From: Leptoclinus maculatus
Lineage: Eukaryota > Chordata > Actinopteri > Perciformes > Stichaeidae
Assembly: GCA_032191485.1 (NCBI GenBank)
Contig: JAVDOI010000009.1
Span: forward strand, 18,519,843-18,583,842
Reading direction: 5' to 3'
DNA: 64,000 nt
The notes below the pieces were generated by a model, which was given only the letters and a program-made list of their open reading frames with translations, searched no databases and was not told where the DNA came from. Position 1 is the first letter of the stretch; the number at the start of each line of letters is the position of its first letter. This document shows positions 62,401 to 64,000 of this stretch, piece after piece. Position numbers and translations under genes: made by a program.

Positions 62401-64000
62401 GAAAGTCTTTATTTAAGCTAAACTGTAAATGTATTACATGCATGCACACGAGACATTCTTAAAATTATCATTTTGAACAACAAGCTATTCACCCGGTAAT
62501 AGCAAAGGGTTGACAGTAAAAAGGCACACATATTAATATAAAGTGGCACGTTCAGCTGTGGATGCTGTCTTTCCATTAACGCAGCTCTTAAGAGGCACAA
62601 AACTGCAAAGGTGTCTCACGTGTTTGTCTGTGGAGGAAGAGGCATCTATAAATACATCCTGCAATTCTTCAGTGACAGCAGCGGAAAAGGAAAGCAAAGT
62701 TTAAAAAGAGGTTAGAGAGGAACAACATTAGTGTTCGCTAGACATGCAAGAGAGACAGACGCTGAAGACAATCTCAAACCTTTCTCTTGTCAAAAGTCTT
62801 GAAACACCATGTGGAAGGATGTTAAACTCTAGAGTAGGGATGTCACGAGAACCAATACTTTGGTAACAAGTCTATACCAAAATTCTGAAAACGTGACCAT
62901 ACTTGTTCTACGGGGACCAGGGCTCGAGACTAATAGCGTCCCGTCCTTACGAAATAAAATGTCCCAGATAATGCTACACTGTGAACAACAAATCTGTGTA
63001 GAAATCTGCAGATGGAGAGCTAGCTAACGTTAGCTGATAGCAGTTAGCTGTTAGCAGCACATGTCCTGCATACATAACGGGGCTAACCGCTAACGTTCGG
63101 AGGTCGCATTGAGTAACATTAAGATGCGTTCAAGCTCTATCCAGTAAAAGTCAGTACATTATAACCTTATCATGATGTGTTCATATGTTCAAAAACCAAT
63201 ATTGGGATTTTATGAGATAGTTGAAAGAGAAAATTGCACTTTATAATGTAAACATAAAATCCTTTTTTTATTGGCGCCTTTTGTGTTCAGTTCAATGTTC
63301 AATTAGTTCAATAAAAGCTGGAAATCATTTCCTTTCTTTCTTTTAGTTCAACAAGCAATTTGTTGTATTTTAGCAGTATACTTTAATATCAGTTTATTTA
63401 ACACCAGTAATATCATTATTGTGATATTCAGCGACGCTATGGCATATTCTCCTCATATCGTGGTGCCCTATTCCAAATCTGTCTCTTTGCATGTTACACA
63501 AGGGGATTCGCTGTGTTCACTAAGGGCTAATGTTGCCCTCTGTAAGCCTGACCCACTTAACGACAACCGACAGTAAAGTGACTGTGACAACCGTGTCAAT
63601 ACAAATGACGGTGAGCTTCAATATGCAGTAGCTGTGATGTGTAGAGGGATCAACTCAGCAAATGCCAAAAAAACGCTGTTCTCCACCATGAGGATTGTGT
63701 TTGTGTCTGCTTGATCCCTCATCTCAGTCCAGTGTTTCCATTTATGTGCTACATTTTCCCTTTAAGGTGTGTAAATGACTCCAGTTGCTCTGCTTCATGG
63801 GTTGTTGTTCTGTCTGGGATGTTGTGGTGGATCAGCTGATCAATCAAGGACAGTGTTAACAGGTTGGTCTCATTCTATCCTCTCAGCAGGGAGGGGCTGG
63901 GCTCTGTTAAGATGTAGGAGGACAGGTGAGCTAGTTCAGCAGGAAGCGATATTCTTTGATATTTGGTCTTCTCATTGCTATGGATGGGTGTCCACAGACA
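59402..64000 (+). other. NEURL1 intron 4 (incomplete)
   Basis: Starts GTAAGTGAG; no acceptor followed by a RING-type exon occurs before the window ends. It contains the inverted-repeat element at 60395-61436. About 59430-60170 has TATCGG/CGGCCGATA words of a degraded fish repeat, and TAGGGATGTCACGAGAACC at about 62837 resembles a transposon terminus without a confirmed partner. No gene is seen elsewhere. Confidence 0.75.
60395..61436. mobile_element. DNA element with ~70-bp inverted repeats (copy 2)
   Basis: The left arm CCTGTCTCCTACAAAATGAT with CCCATACAATTAAACTGCAT and TCAATTACGTTTAGAGGGAA is matched by the inverted right arm at 61365-61436, which reads CCTGGCCTCCTAAAAATTAC on the minus strand. 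It is the same family as 9450-9927. Flanks GGATATGG and GGATATGT suggest a target duplication of about 8-9 bp. Internal sequence at 61210-61310 recurs as fragments near 5130, 11740 and 38980. No transposase frame. Confidence 0.65.

Noticed and set aside
62837..63463. Possible hAT element from TAGGGATGTCACG to GTGGTGCCCTA
   Set aside because: End similarity is weak and the flanks do not show an 8-bp duplication.
59402..64000. Search for the NEURL1 RING exon
   Set aside because: No C3HC4 pattern following a splice acceptor was found in any frame, so the exon is taken to lie beyond the window.

Overview
This is a vertebrate nuclear genomic window, almost certainly from a teleost fish. It is AT-rich, the coding sequence is split into exons with GT/AG splice sites, microsatellites are long, and the interspersed repeats are types abundant in teleosts: L2/Rex1-like, RTE/Rex3-like and L1-like LINE fragments, tRNA-derived SINEs, and several short non-autonomous DNA transposons. 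No bacterial-type operons, CRISPR arrays, rRNA genes or intact tRNA genes were found.

Only one protein-coding gene is supported: the 5' four coding exons of a neuralized E3 ubiquitin ligase, NEURL1, on the + strand. They are a short alternative-type first coding exon (29150-29183, MGGQITRNAFY plus a split codon), exon 2 (45636-45886), exon 3 (46185-46506) and exon 4 (58673-59401). Splice phases agree at every junction (1, 0, 1, then open at 1). The assembled 445-residue N-terminal part carries both NHR domains. The C-terminal RING exon is not seen and should lie beyond 64000, because exon 4 ends in a clean GTAAGT donor. Introns are about 16.5 kb, 298 bp, 12.2 kb and more than 4.6 kb.

Layout: 1-28.7 kb is upstream or intergenic sequence filled with repeats. 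These include a 225-bp GA tract, a 520-bp hAT-type MITE, an inverted-repeat element, an L1 fragment, a 3.6-kb composite in which an L2-like LINE lies in a GTTCTGT satellite between two direct repeats, and a 27-bp minisatellite interrupted by a 1.17-kb hAT-type element. A CpG-rich putative promoter and 5' leader covers about 28.78-29.15 kb. Intron 1 (29.2-45.6 kb) holds an RTE/Rex3-like fragment, a TTAA-flanked element built from CGTAT words, a 137-bp TG tract, a nested pair of DNA transposons, two copies of one SINE and other dispersed repeats. Intron 3 (46.5-58.7 kb) holds four fragments of further tRNA-type SINEs, a second nested repeat and several dinucleotide tracts. Intron 4 contains a second copy of the inverted-repeat family.

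The most informative structures are mobile-element insertions that can be reconstructed from this window alone: two hAT-type insertions with exact 8-bp target duplications and a third with a 7/8 duplication, one of them with its empty site preserved in two paralogous copies. Most of the long open reading frames here are products of simple repeats and were rejected.
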